Position numbers and translations under genes: made by a program. The notes beneath the pieces are model-generated. The model searched no databases. It had not been told where the DNA came from and saw nothing but the letters and a program-made list of their open reading frames with translations. A stretch of 64,000 nt of DNA from JBBRCE01 sp038205115 (GTDB lineage: Bacteria; Planctomycetota; Planctomycetia; Pirellulales; JBBRCE01): NCBI GenBank assembly GCA_038205115.1, contig JBBRCE010000025.1, forward strand, positions 1-64,000. Direction: 5' to 3'. This document shows, one piece after another, positions 55,274 to 63,099 of this stretch (its first letter is position 1; every line of letters starts with the position of its first letter).

Positions 55274-58249
55274 ATGTCCGCGGAAGGGATGCCGCTGGCC
55301 AAGGAATCGATGTTGGCTGCCCCACTGGCTGCCGTGGTCCGTTGCGTGCTGCGCTATCCGGTGGCGGTGATTGCCGCCTCGGTGCTGCTGGCGGTGGCCG
55401 CTGGCGCGTACAGCTACGCGAAGCTCGGTTATCGCACCAGTCGATTGGATCTGCTTAACCCCAACACCACGCACAACCGCCTGTGGTTGGAATATCTGCG
55501 CGAATTCGGCAACGAAGACGACGCCGTGGTGCTGGTCGAGGGCGCCAGTCGCGACCAAATTGCGCCGGTACTGCGCGAAATGGAAGCCGCGCTGCGCCGC
55601 GAAGATCGCTTGTTTCATGCCGTGCTGCACGAAATCGACGATAGTAAGATTCGCGCCAAGGGCCTGCATCTCTGCAAGACGGACGAGTTGGAACGCATCG
55701 AGCGTTTTCTCGGCGAAGCCAAGCCTATCCTCGATGGCGATTGGGCCCGGCTCAAAGTCGGCAATGTCGCGAATGGCCTGATGTGGCGGATGCAAAACGA
55801 AGGGCCATCGGCCACCATGCTCGATGGCCGCCCCGCTTCGACGGATAGCGCCACCGCGCAGCTCAGCAAGTTTTCCAGCAATCTGTTGGCCAGTCTCGGC
55901 GCGGAACACGACAAAGTCGATTTTTGGCCGGGCATGCCGCAGTCGCTCAGCGCGGCCGACCTCACCAGCAACAATTCGCTGTACATGCCGGACGGCAAGA
56001 TGGGCTTTTTGCTATTGCGCTTGGCGCCCGGCAAGGATCCGTTTGCGCCGGGTAGCGAGGCCACCGATGCGCTGCGCGAGCTGATTAGTCATACCATGGT
56101 CAAACATCCGGAAGTCAAGATCGGCCTGACTGGCCTGCCGATCATGGAAAACGACGAGATGCGCTCGAGCAAAACGTCAATGGCCTGGGCCACCGGTCTG
56201 TCGCTCGTGGGTGTGCTGCTGATTTTGATTGCCGCGTTTGGCGGCGTGCGGCACGCCATGCTGGCCAACGTGGCGCTGGTGGTGGCCATTGCCTGGAGCT
56301 TTGGGTACGCCACGCTGGTGGTGGGGCATTTGAACATTTTGAGCGTCGCGTTTACCGTCACGCTTAACGGTCTGGGCATCGATTACGGCGTGTACTACGC
56401 CGCGCGTTATATTCAACTGCGCAACCAAGGTCGCGATCGGAATGCCTCGCTCATCGAGGCGATTCGCGCCGTCGGCCCGGCGATTGCCATCGGCTCGCTG
56501 ACGACCGCGGCCGGATTTTTTGCGGCGGCGCTGACGTCATTTACCGGCGTTGTCGAACTCGGAAAAATCGCTGGCGGAGGCATCATCCTCTGCGCCATCG
56601 CTCAACTCTTCTTGCTGCCTGCGCTGATTTGCGTGGCCGATCGGCCCGGCAAAATTCGCATGCCACAAATGCTGGAAGTTCACGTCTGGGTGCGACCCAT
56701 TTTGCGGTTGGCGCGGCCCGTGCTGATTGCCACGCTGATCTTTACTGCCGTGGTGGCGTTTGGAATCAAAGGTCTGTGGTATGATCACAACCTGCTCAAC
56801 ATGCAAGCGCGTGGGCTGGAAAGCGTCGATCTGCAACGTCGCTTGCTCACCGATTATGGTCAGTCCACTTGGTTTGCACTTTCGATCGCCGACAGCCGCG
56901 AAGAATTGCTGGCCCGCAAGGCGGCGCTGGATCAAATGAAGGGTAGTGTCGAAAAGACGGTCGAAATCGCTCGCTTGCTGCCGAACAATGACGACCGCAA
57001 GCAGCCGATCATTGCCCGCATTCAACGGCAACTGGCCGCGCTGCCCGAACGACCGCCGCTGATTAATGTCGATTCAATGGAAGAACTCGGCAAGACGCTC
57101 ACCCAAGCGCAAGAGGCCGCCGTGCGCGATCCGGCCGGCGCCGCCTGCGTGCGGCAACTGGAACAATTGCGCATGGCGCTGCGCCGCCGTCCGGCCGACG
57201 AATGTTATCGCTTGCTGTCCGAGTTTCAGCAGCGGATGGCCGGCGACCTGCTCAGCCGTTTGCACCTGCTCAGAGATGTATCGAATCCCGAACCGCTCGA
57301 GCTTTCCGATCTACCGCCCGGTCTGGTGCAGCGATTTGTCGGCAGTAGCGGCAAAAAGTATTTGCTGCAGATTTACGGCAAAGGCGACATCTGGGACATG
57401 GCCGGCTTGAAGCGCTTTGTGCAAGACGTGCGCAAAGTGGATCCGAATGTGACCGGCAATCCCGTGCAAGCCTACGAATCGTCGCGCGAGATCAAACGCA
57501 GTTACGAACAAGCCTCGATCTACGCGCTGCTGGTCATCGTCGGCGTGCTGATCCTCGAGTTCCGCAGCTTCCGCTGGATGCTGATGGCCGCGCTGCCGAC
57601 CGGCATTGCCATCGTGCAAATGTTTGGCATCATGGGCTTTTTGGATTTGCCGCTCAACGCCGCCAACATGATCGCGCTGCCCATTCTGATGGGCGTAGGC
57701 GTGGACTACGCGCTGCAAGTGGTTTACGACTATCGCCAGCAGCAAGGCCGGCGCTATCGCATGTCGCCCTCCACGGCACTGGCGGTGTTGGTCGATGGCC
57801 TGACCACAGTCGTGGGTTTCGGTTCGTTCATGATCGCCTCGCATCAAGGGCTGCAGAGCCTGGGACGCGTACTGACTATTGGCGTAAGCTGCTGCCTGTT
57901 CTCGTCACTGGTGATGCTGCCGGCGGCGCTGACTTGGGCCACGCGCAATCAAAAACGTTCGCAAGAGAACGATGCCGAAGACGACCTGGCAGACGCTCAG
58001 CGTGCTTCCGCCAGCGGATCGCCTCCGCCAGACCTTTTAACGGACAACTCAACGGACCTTTCAACCGGCGAAATGGAAACAGCCGATCCCGAAACCTCGC
58101 GCCCGATTGCGCCATTCTTCGAAGACCTGCTCGCGGACGACGCGGCCAGCAATCCGGAACAACCGACCGACACCGAAGATTCCTCCGACGCGCCGGACGC
58201 CGGCAAAATCACGCCTCGGCCACGCACCGATCGACAAGCGGCCGCTTAG
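55274..58249 (+). CDS. RND-superfamily lipid exporter, HpnN/MMPL-like
   Basis: A 991-residue inner-membrane transporter. It has the duplicated RND layout: TM1 at about 28-48, a large periplasmic loop, five TMs (about 300-450, starting MAWATGLSLVGVLLILIAAF), TM7 near 480-500, a second loop, and five TMs (about 745-890). VTLNGLGIDYGVYYAARYIQ in the first half and LMGVGVDYALQVVYDY in the second carry the intramembrane Asp residues of RND pumps. An acidic cytoplasmic tail follows. Hopanoid exporter HpnN is the nearest family I recall, but no hopanoid synthesis gene is in the window, so the cargo may be another lipid. Confidence 0.85.
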   Translation: MSAEGMPLAKESMLAAPLAAVVRCVLRYPVAVIAASVLLAVAAGAYSYAKLGYRTSRLDLLNPNTTHNRLWLEYLREFGNEDDAVVLVEGASRDQIAPVLREMEAALRREDRLFHAVLHEIDDSKIRAKGLHLCKTDELERIERFLGEAKPILDGDWARLKVGNVANGLMWRMQNEGPSATMLDGRPASTDSATAQLSKFSSNLLASLGAEHDKVDFWPGMPQSLSAADLTSNNSLYMPDGKMGFLLLRLAPGKDPFAPGSEATDALRELISHTMVKHPEVKIGLTGLPIMENDEMRSSKTSMAWATGLSLVGVLLILIAAFGGVRHAMLANVALVVAIAWSFGYATLVVGHLNILSVAFTVTLNGLGIDYGVYYAARYIQLRNQGRDRNASLIEAIRAVGPAIAIGSLTTAAGFFAAALTSFTGVVELGKIAGGGIILCAIAQLFLLPALICVADRPGKIRMPQMLEVHVWVRPILRLARPVLIATLIFTAVVAFGIKGLWYDHNLLNMQARGLESVDLQRRLLTDYGQSTWFALSIADSREELLARKAALDQMKGSVEKTVEIARLLPNNDDRKQPIIARIQRQLAALPERPPLINVDSMEELGKTLTQAQEAAVRDPAGAACVRQLEQLRMALRRRPADECYRLLSEFQQRMAGDLLSRLHLLRDVSNPEPLELSDLPPGLVQRFVGSSGKKYLLQIYGKGDIWDMAGLKRFVQDVRKVDPNVTGNPVQAYESSREIKRSYEQASIYALLVIVGVLILEFRSFRWMLMAALPTGIAIVQMFGIMGFLDLPLNAANMIALPILMGVGVDYALQVVYDYRQQQGRRYRMSPSTALAVLVDGLTTVVGFGSFMIASHQGLQSLGRVLTIGVSCCLFSSLVMLPAALTWATRNQKRSQENDAEDDLADAQRASASGSPPPDLLTDNSTDLSTGEMETADPETSRPIAPFFEDLLADDAASNPEQPTDTEDSSDAPDAGKITPRPRTDRQAAA

Positions 58250-58519
58250 CCGCAGAGGTCGATCAACCGGCGGACAATGTTGGTGCCTGCCACCGCTTTC
58301 ACTTGGCAATTCGTAGCCGTTGCGAAGTGCGGCGAGCGTTTTGTCGTTGATGTTCGTGCTGCGAATTTCCCGCCGCGCGCTGAATTTCAAACGGACAGGC
58401 CCGGCGGTTCCCATTCGGTACGCGTCAACTTTTTCAGTTCGGACAAGTCCGCGATTTGCTGTGGCTATTGATCGTCGACGTATATTCATTGGCCTGTTGG
58501 GAGCCAATCTCAAAAAAAT

Positions 58520-59335
58520 CTAAGCCGCCCGAATGAGCACTTCGCCGCGCCCGCCAAACAGCAAATCGCCGTTGAACAGATCGCACGAAGCCGTGAGCCG
58601 TTGCGTAGCGGCGGCGAACGATAGCGCTTTCAAACGCGCCGCCAGCAAGCCCAGCACGGCCGGCTCAAAGCGACAGGCGTGCCGGAACGTCGGCAGCAAC
58701 TCGGGCGATTGGTCGCCGAGCAAACCTATCGTGCCGCGCTTCATGCCGGCACCGACGTTGGGCTGGCAGCGGCCGAACACCAGCAGGGTGCCGGCCAGCA
58801 TTTCGAAACCGGCGAACGGGCCAACCGCGCCGCCAACCGCAATTAGGCCGCGCCGCAGCCGCGTGCCGAGTTCGCGCCCTGCCGCGCCGCCGATCAGCAG
58901 CGTGCCGCCGGTCATTCCGCGAGAATTGGCCGGCAACGAACTGGCGGCAAAGTCGCCAACGTCGCCGGCCACTCGCAGCAGGCCGCCCTGCATCGCCTGC
59001 GCCGCGAAGTCGCCTGCATGTCCGGCGACCGTGATTTCGCCAGCAGCCATCTGACTGCCCAGTTCGCGGCCCGCGCTGCCGTGTACGTGGATCTGCCCGC
59101 CCGACATTTTGGCACCAATTCGATGCACGCCCTGCAGATCGCCGACAAGTTCGATCCGCGCATCGCCGGCATCGCCGCGAACTTGAAACAGTTCGGCCAG
59201 CGGCGTTTGCCGATTGCCATGCCACACGGTCAGCCGCTCGATGTCCGCCAGCGAACGCGCGGCCAGCTCGGTCGGCAGCACCGGCGAAAGATCGATGGGC
59301 ACGCGCGTCGCGGCTCGCAAGGTCAGCGTCAGCAT
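58520..59335 (-). CDS. fhcC: Formylmethanofuran dehydrogenase subunit C homologue (FhcC)
   Basis: A 271-residue protein, the normal FhcC length. It is a GXGXG-type beta-helix: GDLQGVHRIGAKMSGGQIHV, GSAGRELGSQMAAGEITV, GHAGDFAAQAMQGGLLRV, RGMTGGTLLIGGAAGRELG and VFGRCQPNVGAGMKRGTIGL. In C1-using bacteria, FhcABCD is the formyltransferase/hydrolase of the tetrahydromethanopterin pathway, which releases formate; planctomycetes are known to carry it. The ATG (59335-59333) overlaps the stop of the DUF1080 gene as TGATG, so translation is probably coupled. Subunits A, B and D are not in the window. Confidence 0.85.
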   Translation of the reverse strand: MLTLTLRAATRVPIDLSPVLPTELAARSLADIERLTVWHGNRQTPLAELFQVRGDAGDARIELVGDLQGVHRIGAKMSGGQIHVHGSAGRELGSQMAAGEITVAGHAGDFAAQAMQGGLLRVAGDVGDFAASSLPANSRGMTGGTLLIGGAAGRELGTRLRRGLIAVGGAVGPFAGFEMLAGTLLVFGRCQPNVGAGMKRGTIGLLGDQSPELLPTFRHACRFEPAVLGLLAARLKALSFAAATQRLTASCDLFNGDLLFGGRGEVLIRAA

Positions 59336-60000
59336 CAGGGCAGTTCGCGGATGGTGATGTCTTTGTACCAGGCTTCGCTCGGCCCGCCGCCGTGAATTTG
59401 CAAGCCGATCAATCCTTTTTGCTCCAGCGATTCGTCGGCTTCGGTGTAATCCACAGTTTGCAGATCGTTGATCCAAAGTTGGATCCGGCGGCCCTGGCAA
59501 ACGATGCGATAATCGTTCCAGGCGTCGCGCTTGAGCACTTTTTCGACGGCGTCCGCCTGCGGCGAAACCAGCGTCTTTTTGCGGCGCGATTCGTCGTACA
59601 GCGAGCCCCAGTATTTGTCGCCCAGATCGGCCTGGTAGCCGCTCATCTCGTGATTGTTAGGCACGCGTTGGCTGCGAATCTGCACGCCGCCGTTGACGCC
59701 TTTGCCCAGCAGTTTGAATTTCAGCCGCAGCTCAAAATCACCGAACGGTTTTTCGTAGGTCAAAAATTCGTTGCGCGCGACTTTGTCTTTGAGATTGCCG
59801 CCGACGATGGCGCCGTCTTCGATTCGAAAAACGTCCTTGTTGCCGTCCCAACCGGCCAGCGTTTTGCCATCGAACAGCGATTTGCCTTGCGCAGCAGTTT
59901 TGGCGAGAGTCGGCGGCGCGGGCTCGGCGGCGGGCAAACACGTTGCAAAACTGCAACCAATGGCCGCCACGATCAGCAGCCGAACACAGCGCGTTGTCAT
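59335..60000 (-). CDS. DUF1080 (3-keto-disaccharide hydrolase-like) secreted protein
   Basis: A 221-residue exported protein. ATG 60000 gives a good signal peptide (CVRLLIVAAIGCSFATCLPA); an earlier GTG does not. The mature part has the DUF1080 hallmarks: KSLFDGKTLAGWDG, EDGAIVGGN, FGDFELRLKFKL, GNGGVQIRS-like (VNGGVQIRSQRVP), DAWNDYRIVCQGRRIQLWIN and GLIGLQIHGGGPSEAWYKDI. Some relatives hydrolyse 3-keto sugars in the periplasm. It is unusual that its stop overlaps the fhcC start, since the two proteins act in different compartments and pathways. Confidence 0.9.
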   Translation of the reverse strand: MTTRCVRLLIVAAIGCSFATCLPAAEPAPPTLAKTAAQGKSLFDGKTLAGWDGNKDVFRIEDGAIVGGNLKDKVARNEFLTYEKPFGDFELRLKFKLLGKGVNGGVQIRSQRVPNNHEMSGYQADLGDKYWGSLYDESRRKKTLVSPQADAVEKVLKRDAWNDYRIVCQGRRIQLWINDLQTVDYTEADESLEQKGLIGLQIHGGGPSEAWYKDITIRELP

Positions 60001-60136
60001 AAACGTCTCGTAGGTTTTCGACACCAGATTGATGCTGCAGTATAACGCCGGCCGTCTGCGGATTGAATGCCTGGGCTGGCATGCAACGTTGTCAAAAAAC
60101 GGCTTGCGCAGCGAGTTCTTGCCGCGCCAAGCCGAT

Positions 60137-60733
60137 TTACATTTCTAACTCGATATTCCAGTAAGCTTCACTGACAAACTTGGCCCAACTGGCGATGCGT
60201 ACCGAGTGCCGCGCGTAACGCGGTTGCCACTTGGGCCGCACCGGCGGTTTGGCGAGTTTCAGACCGGACTGAACCAGCGTGCGGTCTGCCTTGCGTTTAT
60301 TGCAATCGATGCAGGCCAGCACGCAATTCTCCCAGGTCGAAACGCCGCCGCGCGAACGCGGTACGACGTGATCGATGGTCAGTTCGCCGGCGCCCGGTTG
60401 GCGACCGCAATATTGGCAAGCGAAGTGATCTCGCTTGAAGATATTGCGGCGGCTGAAACTGACCGCACCGTTGGGCAACTGGTTGTAACTGGCCAGCACA
60501 ATCACTTCCGGCACGCGCAACCGCTGCCGCACCGACTGAATGAACGGCTCGCCAACGGCCGGCGACATTCGCGACCAATCGGCCCAGTCGTACAATCGGT
60601 AATCGGCCGGATCCACCACCTGCGCAGACTCGTTCCACAACAGCACCATGGCGCGGCCAACCGTCGCCACATTCACGGGCTGCCAGTTGCGATTTAGCAC
60701 CAGGGCAGGCCGCTGCAACAGTTGAGCAACCAT
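60137..60733 (-). CDS. HNH endonuclease family protein
   Basis: A 198-residue protein with AAGGA before ATG 60733. The N-terminal half (QRPALVLNRNWQPVNVATVG) is shared by a common bacterial HNH subfamily. The nuclease domain is at about 105-160: CQYCGRQPGAG, the HNH box LTIDHVVPRSRGG, then WENCVLACIDCNKRKAD. The four Cys of the zinc knuckle (CxxC...CxxC) and the His residues are present. It probably cleaves DNA, but the biological role of this widespread stand-alone subfamily is unclear. It lies downstream of the tRNA array on the same strand. Confidence 0.88.
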   Translation of the reverse strand: MVAQLLQRPALVLNRNWQPVNVATVGRAMVLLWNESAQVVDPADYRLYDWADWSRMSPAVGEPFIQSVRQRLRVPEVIVLASYNQLPNGAVSFSRRNIFKRDHFACQYCGRQPGAGELTIDHVVPRSRGGVSTWENCVLACIDCNKRKADRTLVQSGLKLAKPPVRPKWQPRYARHSVRIASWAKFVSEAYWNIELEM

Positions 60734-60756
60734 GGGTGGATTCCTTTTTGAAAGAG

Positions 60757-60876
60757 GCGGGGGGTCAGAGGTCAGGGGTCAGGGGGCAGAGGGCAGAGGT
60801 CAGGGGGCAGTAAATGCAAAGGCAGGTTCATTGGATTTTTCAAGCCCTGCTCCCCGACCTCTGAACCCTGACCCCT
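60757..60876. repeat. GGTCAGG-rich repeats arranged as an inverted pair
   Basis: The left arm (about 60757-60810) is a run of GGTCAGAGG/GGTCAGGGG units. The right arm (about 60845-60874) carries the same motif in reverse complement and ends in eight T. The two arms could pair into a long imperfect hairpin between the tRNA array and the HNH gene, acting as a terminator or as a dispersed repeat element. Confidence 0.55.
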
Positions 60877-60896
60877 TTTTTTTCCTTCTTCATCAA

Positions 60897-60971
60897 CTGC
60901 GGCGGCAGGAATCGAACCTGCGTCAGGGCGGTTAACAGCCGCCTACTCGTACCAACACGAGTTCCACCGCA
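60897..60971 (-). tRNA. tRNA-Asn (GTT)
   Basis: A complete 75-base cloverleaf on the minus strand. The acceptor TGCGGTG pairs with CGCCGCA with one G-T pair. The anticodon stem GGCGG/CCGCC holds the loop CTGTTAA, and the T-arm is GCAGG-TTCGATT-CCTGC. The discriminator is G, as expected for Asn. CCA is not encoded. It is the last member of the array in transcription order. Confidence 0.93.
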
Positions 60972-61026
60972 ACAATCGTCGAATCGAGGGCCAGGCGGTG
61001 TGGACGGATTCAACCGCTGCTTCCGA

Positions 61027-61097
61027 AGCGCCCAGCGGGAGTCGAACCCGCACTTCCGCCATGGCAAGGCAGCAGGCTACCGCTACATCATGGGCGC
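61027..61097 (-). tRNA. tRNA-Gly (GCC)
   Basis: A 71-base cloverleaf. The acceptor GCGCCCA pairs with TGGGCGC. The anticodon stem CTGCC/GGCGG encloses TTGCCAT, and the T-arm is GCGGG-TTCGACT-CCCGC. The discriminator is T, as usual for bacterial Gly. CCA is not encoded. Confidence 0.93.
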
Positions 61098-61142
61098 AAT
61101 CGATTTGTCGAATTCCCGAATCGCATGCGGCTCGAATCAGAC

Positions 61143-61214
61143 TCGGATTCGAGGGACTTGAACCCTCACCGACCTGATTGAGCGCCAGGCATGTTGCCAT
61201 AACACTTGAATCCC
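61143..61214 (-). tRNA. tRNA-like gene, positional anticodon CTC, unusual base 33
   Basis: A 72-base sequence folds as a cloverleaf: D-stem GTGT/ACAT with GG in its loop, anticodon stem CCTGG/TCAGG, T-arm GAGGG-TTCAAGT-CCCTC. The acceptor GGGATTC/GAATCCG pairs at six positions, but the first pair is G-G. The loop CGCTCAA places CTC (Glu) at 34-36, yet position 33 is G instead of the nearly universal U. It is therefore either a pseudo-tRNA or a tRNA-like RNA with another job. It is 13 bases downstream of tRNA-Lys. Confidence 0.55.
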
Positions 61215-61227
61215 GCATCAAACGCCA

Positions 61228-61299
61228 TGGGGCCGAAGGGAGTCGAACCCTTGCCTGGCCGTTTAAAAGACGGCTACGCTACCGTTACGCCACGGCCCC
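61228..61299 (-). tRNA. tRNA-Lys (TTT)
   Basis: A 72-base cloverleaf. The acceptor GGGGCCG pairs perfectly with CGGCCCC. The anticodon stem GCCGT/ACGGC encloses CTTTTAA, and the T-arm is AAGGG-TTCGACT-CCCTT. The discriminator is A. CCA is not encoded. Confidence 0.93.
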
Positions 61300-61417
61300 A
61301 AACATCAATTTGGGCCGCGCGTTTCAAACACAAAATGGTTACCATTGCCGATCTCCTGATATCGTTCCGAGTCAATTGTCGTCGCGCCACTCTCGCGATC
61401 CCTCGCTGCTCTCCAAT

Positions 61418-61489
61418 TATTCCAAGGTGGAATAGAACCAACCTCCTGCGACTTATAAGATCGCCATGCTGCCGTTACAACACTGGACC
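61418..61489 (-). tRNA. Degenerate tRNA-like gene, anticodon TAT (Ile)
   Basis: The anticodon arm is excellent: GCGAT/GTCGC encloses CTTATAA, placing TAT, which would read AUA. The D-arm is recognisable (TGTT...AGCA with GG in the loop). The T-arm GTTGG-TTCTATT-CCACC has one mismatch. The acceptor GGTCCAG/TTGGAAT pairs in only five or six positions with wobble. It sits in the array in the same orientation as the good tRNAs. It is probably a decaying or non-canonical tRNA. Confidence 0.5.
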
Positions 61490-61542
61490 TCGACACCGTA
61501 GATCGCTGCTCCTCGCACCCTTCATTCCGCCAGCGAACCGAG

Positions 61543-61615
61543 CGACCCGTGTGGGATTCGAACCCAACCTGCGCAGAGTGAAAGTCTGCAGGCCTCACCA
61601 GCAGCCGAACGGGCC
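61543..61615 (-). tRNA. tRNA-Glu (TTC)
   Basis: A 73-base cloverleaf. The acceptor GGCCCGT pairs with ACGGGTC with one G-T. The anticodon stem GCAGA/TCTGC encloses CTTTCAC, and the T-arm is TTGGG-TTCGAAT-CCCAC with one terminal wobble or mismatch. The discriminator is G. CCA is not encoded. Confidence 0.92.
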
Positions 61616-61712
61616 GAGAGCGAAACAATCGTGCAAGGTGCTACGTGCAACATTAAAACTGAAAACTGAAAGGCCCGACGGGGCGGAACTCAATGTCGTC
61701 CAGCGGAAGCAG

Positions 61713-61784
61713 TGGGTCGGGAGGCGCTCGAATCCTCGTCTCCTGGTCTTCAGCCAAGCGCTAAACCGTCTCAGCTACCGACCC
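61713..61784 (-). tRNA. tRNA-Phe (GAA)
   Basis: A 72-base cloverleaf and the first member of the array in transcription order. The acceptor GGGTCGG pairs with CCGACCC. The anticodon stem CTTGG/CCAGG encloses CTGAAGA. The T-arm GAGGA-TTCGAGC-GCCTC has an A-G mismatch at the pair closing the loop, which is unusual for a functional tRNA. The discriminator is A, correct for Phe. Confidence 0.88.
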
Positions 61785-61802
61785 AGCGATGCAACGGTTC
61801 GC

Positions 61803-61836
61803 AAAAAAAATGCCCGGCGTGGCGGACACCGGGCAT
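61803..61836 (-). terminator. Rho-independent terminator on the minus strand
   Basis: ATGCCCGG (61836-61829 on the minus strand) and CCGGGCAT (61817-61810) form a perfect eight-base stem with an eleven-base loop, followed by a run of eight T ending at 61803. It would end a minus-strand transcript from above 61840, just before the tRNA array begins. Confidence 0.85.
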
Positions 61837-61869
61837 CGATCGCAATGGCTGTGCGTGCGATTCGGTGCC

Positions 61870-62016
61870 TCAGTTTTGCCGCGGATTGACGTTGGTATTT
61901 TTGCCGGCGAAATTGCCCGGAAAAAATTCCTCGCAGCCGCCGCGATTCAAATTGGGTTTGGTTTGAGATATCGACATCACTGGCCTGCTGGAAGAAGTTT
62001 TAGCCGTGCGAGGCAT
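61870..62016 (-). CDS. Possible small protein ending just before a terminator
   Basis: A 48-residue frame starting MPRTAKTSSSRPVMSISQ, with a later ATG at 61977 giving 35 residues and an AGG six bases before it. It ends RGGCEEFFPGNFAGKN followed by a few polar residues. The perfect terminator lies about 33 bases after its stop on the same strand and no other gene could use it, which is the main support. No family is recognised. Confidence 0.4.
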   Translation of the reverse strand: MPRTAKTSSSRPVMSISQTKPNLNRGGCEEFFPGNFAGKNTNVNPRQN

Positions 62017-62321
62017 CCGCACAAGGTTGTTGCGACTGCTTCGTCTGAGTAGATAGACCTGGACGTTGTCGATTGGTTCGCTCCCGCACGCGAAAAACTT
62101 TTCCGCCGGCACCCACGTCTGGCACGGATATTTTTGCGCACGCCCCGCGCGCCTTCCGTCCCCTTTCGTCTCTTCCGCCCCTCACTCGCCCCGCGCCTCG
62201 CGCACAAACGGTTTGCTAGCAACTGCGCGATTCGTCTTGCCTTGCGGGGGCCAAGTTTGGTAACACAGCGGTTCGATTTGTCTGGCCGCTGGCCAGCGCG
62301 TGCCGCCGATTGGGGGAAGCC
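62017..62321. other. Divergent intergenic region upstream of the E2-like gene
   Basis: About 300 bases, pyrimidine-rich on the plus strand around 62130-62210. It should contain promoters for the minus-strand small gene and for the plus-strand acyltransferase gene. GGGGGAAG at 62312-62319 is the ribosome binding site of the latter. No other gene is supported. Confidence 0.4.
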
Positions 62322-63092
62322 ATGGGGTCTGTCGTTCGCAGTTGGTTGTCTTCGAATCGCTCGCTGGTGACGGATATTGCGCGGTTTGCCCGCGAGATTC
62401 CGCTGTTTCCGATCGAACGCAGCTTCGATTTGGCGGAGTTGAATCGGCTTCGCAAAAACTGCCCTGCGCGAATCTCCTGGCCGGTGCTGTTCATCAAGGC
62501 GTACGCGCTGGTGGCCGAGCGGATGCCTACGTTGCGGCAGGCGTACGTGGCTTGGCCCTGGGCGCACGTCGAAGTCTGTTCGCAAAGCACGGCCATGCTG
62601 GCCGTCAATCGGCATTATCAAGGTTCCGATCGCGTTTGCTTCGGTCGCTTCATGGAGCCGCACCAACAATCGCTATTGGAGTTGCAGCGGCAACTCGACG
62701 CTTATCAAACCGAACCGGTCGAAGAGATTTTTCGGCGTCAGGTGCGGCTATCGAAATTGCCCGCCTGGGCGCGAAGATTAGGCTTGTGGATCGCCATGAA
62801 TTTATCGGGCGATCGTCGCACCAAACGGATTGGCACGTTCTCGCTGTCGACCGTCGCCAGCCAAGGCGCGTTGAATCGGTTTCATCCCACGATCACCACC
62901 ACCAGCCTGACGTACGGCCCGCTCGATGCGGCTGGCAAATTGCTGGTCACCGTGATCAGCGACCATCGGCTGATCGATGGCATGCTGGCCGCGCAAGCGC
63001 TCAACGAACTCGAGCACGCGCTGGTCACGCAGTTGGCCGACGAACTTCGCACGCTGGGCGCGGTCGCCGCGCCCGCACGGTTGGCTGGCTAG
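62322..63092 (+). CDS. Stand-alone E2-like acyltransferase without lipoyl domain
   Basis: A 256-residue protein of the CoA-dependent acyltransferase fold found in 2-oxo acid dehydrogenase E2 catalytic domains. It has no lipoyl or subunit-binding domain. The catalytic segment is kept as TVISDHRLIDGMLAAQALNEL (the HxxxDG motif), and IGTFSLSTVASQGALNRFHP corresponds to the E2 GTFTISN block. The N-terminal part (FPIERSFDLAELNRLRKNCP, then WPVLFIKAYALVAERMPTLRQ) also fits. It probably moves an acyl group between CoA and an unknown acceptor. It is convergent with oleB with only seven bases between stops. ATG 62322 has GGGGGAAG just upstream. Confidence 0.8.
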   Translation: MGSVVRSWLSSNRSLVTDIARFAREIPLFPIERSFDLAELNRLRKNCPARISWPVLFIKAYALVAERMPTLRQAYVAWPWAHVEVCSQSTAMLAVNRHYQGSDRVCFGRFMEPHQQSLLELQRQLDAYQTEPVEEIFRRQVRLSKLPAWARRLGLWIAMNLSGDRRTKRIGTFSLSTVASQGALNRFHPTITTTSLTYGPLDAAGKLLVTVISDHRLIDGMLAAQALNELEHALVTQLADELRTLGAVAAPARLAG

Positions 63093-63099
63093 CCGCCGC

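Noticed and set aside
55274..58249. Antibiotic efflux RND pump
   Set aside because: The domain order and lack of membrane-fusion and outer-membrane partners fit MMPL/HpnN lipid exporters better than drug pumps.
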